From Gammaproteobacteria bacterium (GTDB lineage Bacteria; Pseudomonadota; Gammaproteobacteria; GRL18), in NCBI GenBank assembly GCA_030632625.1, contig DAOVUK010000138.1, positions 1-7,568 of the forward strand: a stretch of 7,568 nucleotides of DNA, given 5' to 3'. Positions 6,731 through 7,568 of the stretch are shown here, piece by piece; position 1 is the first letter of the stretch; each line of letters starts with the position of its first letter. The notes under the pieces are model-generated. The model was not told the origin of the DNA. It worked only from the letters and a program-made list of their open reading frames with translations, and did not search any database. Both the position numbers and the translations under genes were made by a program.

Positions 6731-7117
6731 ATGAATAGAAAAAGCAAAAGCAAAGGGCTGCTAAGTATAGCAGGCACCATGCTTGTTGGTATTTCACTAT
6801 CTGCTTCTGTTTCACTGGCTGCAGAACCAGGAAGCAACACTAGTAAAAACTTAGAAGAAGGTAAGGAACTCGCTTTTTCCCGCCCTAAAGGCAATTGTTT
6901 AGCTTGTCATATGATTATAGGTGGTGCCAGTCCGGGTAATATTGCACCACCACTGATTGCTATGAAATCTCGTTTTCCTGATAAACAGGTATTAAGAGAG
7001 CAAATTGCAGATGCATCTAAGAAAAATCCGGAAACAGCCATGCCCTTATTTGGTCGTTATGAGATCCTGACCGAAGCTGAACTGGATAAAGTAGTCGATT
7101 ATATCTATTCCTTATAA
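6731..7117 (+). CDS. soxX: SoxX c-type cytochrome
   Basis: 128 aa monoheme cytochrome subunit of SoxXA, which couples thiosulfate oxidatively to the SoxY cysteine in the periplasm and passes the electrons to small cytochromes. Residues 1-30 are a Sec signal peptide (lysine-rich start, hydrophobic core, cleavage around SLA-AEP). The heme site is C56-L-A-C59-H60 in GNCLACH, followed by the SoxX-typical PGNIAPPL segment and RFPD. The usual distal Met ligand is M104 in the AMPLFG block, and the end EILTEAELDKVVDYIYSL is the family's normal C-terminus. The ATG has AGGAG (6720-6724) 6 nt upstream. soxA follows after 47 bp on the same strand with no terminator between, so the two should share the promoter just upstream. 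The gene is complete, and its length is normal for short SoxX proteins. Confidence 0.95.
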   Translation: MNRKSKSKGLLSIAGTMLVGISLSASVSLAAEPGSNTSKNLEEGKELAFSRPKGNCLACHMIIGGASPGNIAPPLIAMKSRFPDKQVLREQIADASKKNPETAMPLFGRYEILTEAELDKVVDYIYSL

Positions 7118-7164
7118 CGACGTACTATTTTATAACGATTAATTTTTACAAAGTGGTCAAAAAA

Positions 7165-7568
7165 ATGATGAACAAATTAATAATCAAGTTACTTCTGACT
7201 GGCTTAGTAAGCACTGCAATGACAAGTGCTTATGCCACTCCAGAGGATGATCGAGACGTGTTGTCTAAATATTTTCAGGCACGCTTTCCCGGTGTTGAAA
7301 AACAAGAGTTTGCTAATGGTGCCTATGCCTATGATAAAGCGGGTAGAGAAAACTGGGAAGCCATTGAAGATTTCCCTCCTTATGAAATTGCTATTGATGA
7401 TGGTCAGGCAATGTGGGAAAAGCCGTTTGCTAATGGTAAAACCTATAAAGACTGTTTCGCTGATGGTCCCGCTATCGCGCACAAGTATCCACACTGGGAT
7501 AAAAAGCAGGCTAAGGTGATGACTCTGGCGCTGGCTATCAACCAATGTCGTGAAGCTAATGGTGAAAA
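7165..7568 (+). CDS. soxA: SoxA cytochrome subunit, 3' part cut by window edge
   Basis: The first 134 codons of SoxA, the catalytic partner of SoxX; full-length proteins are about 260-290 aa. A signal peptide (residues 1-24) ends in the good site AYA-TP. The visible part is the N-terminal cytochrome-like domain and contains the family segments KDCFADG, HKYPHWD and the block around NQCREANGE. No CxxCH occurs here; instead C97 and C128 stand where monoheme SoxA proteins carry a disulfide in place of the first heme. This points to a monoheme SoxA whose catalytic heme lies beyond the edge. Two ATGs are adjacent (7165 and 7168, same frame); AGTGG at 7151-7155 is a weak ribosome site for either. 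It lies 47 bp after soxX on the same strand. Confidence 0.93.
   Translation, partial: MMNKLIIKLLLTGLVSTAMTSAYATPEDDRDVLSKYFQARFPGVEKQEFANGAYAYDKAGRENWEAIEDFPPYEIAIDDGQAMWEKPFANGKTYKDCFADGPAIAHKYPHWDKKQAKVMTLALAINQCREANGE

Noticed and set aside
7112..7138. Direct repeat TTATAACGA (7112-7120 and 7130-7138) between soxX and soxA
   Set aside because: Only 9 bp in AT-rich sequence, with the first copy overlapping the soxX stop codon; too weak to assign a role.
7226..7519. 97-codon plus-strand frame and a 113-codon minus-strand frame near the right edge
   Set aside because: Both overlap the well-supported soxA frame, which has a signal peptide and family motifs.

Overview
The window looks like part of the chromosome of a sulfur-oxidising proteobacterium, most probably a gammaproteobacterium of moderate to low GC. 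Evidence is a SoxB thiosulfohydrolase cut by the left edge, SoxX and SoxA cytochromes at the right edge (SoxA cut by the edge), and an Azotobacter FdI-type 7Fe ferredoxin. SoxA shows no N-terminal CxxCH, which fits the monoheme form. Genus-level placement is not possible from the sequence alone.

Layout, left to right. Positions 1-1531 (minus) carry soxB without its 3' end. A 207-bp divergent spacer (1532-1738) holds a nested inverted repeat. Positions 1739-3961 and 3967-4581 (plus) encode a two-component pair 5 bp apart: a membrane sensor kinase with a periplasmic PhnD/TtrS-like binding domain plus a PAS domain, and a FixJ/TtrR-like response regulator. Convergent to these, on the minus strand, are fdxA (5879-6202) and then an AmmeMemoRadiSam-type radical SAM enzyme (4626-5726), with a palindrome and a TATAAT box between them. 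A 528-bp spacer (6203-6730) contains a GC-rich island of about 100 bp and, next to soxX, a sigma70-like promoter overlapped by an inverted repeat and phased half-sites. soxX (6731-7117) and the start of soxA (7165 to the edge) follow on the plus strand.

How the genes may work together. SoxXA joins thiosulfate oxidatively to the SoxYZ carrier in the periplasm, and SoxB hydrolyses off the terminal sulfate group. The kinase resembles the tetrathionate/thiosulfate sensors TtrS and ThsS, so the central pair is a good candidate for the sulfur-oxyanion switch of the flanking sox genes. The ferredoxin could supply electrons to the radical SAM enzyme, whose role here is unknown.

No insertion sequence, CRISPR array, rRNA or tRNA was seen. 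The least explained pieces are the GC-rich island (about 6401-6500), the operator-like array in front of soxX, and the nested inverted repeat in front of the kinase.
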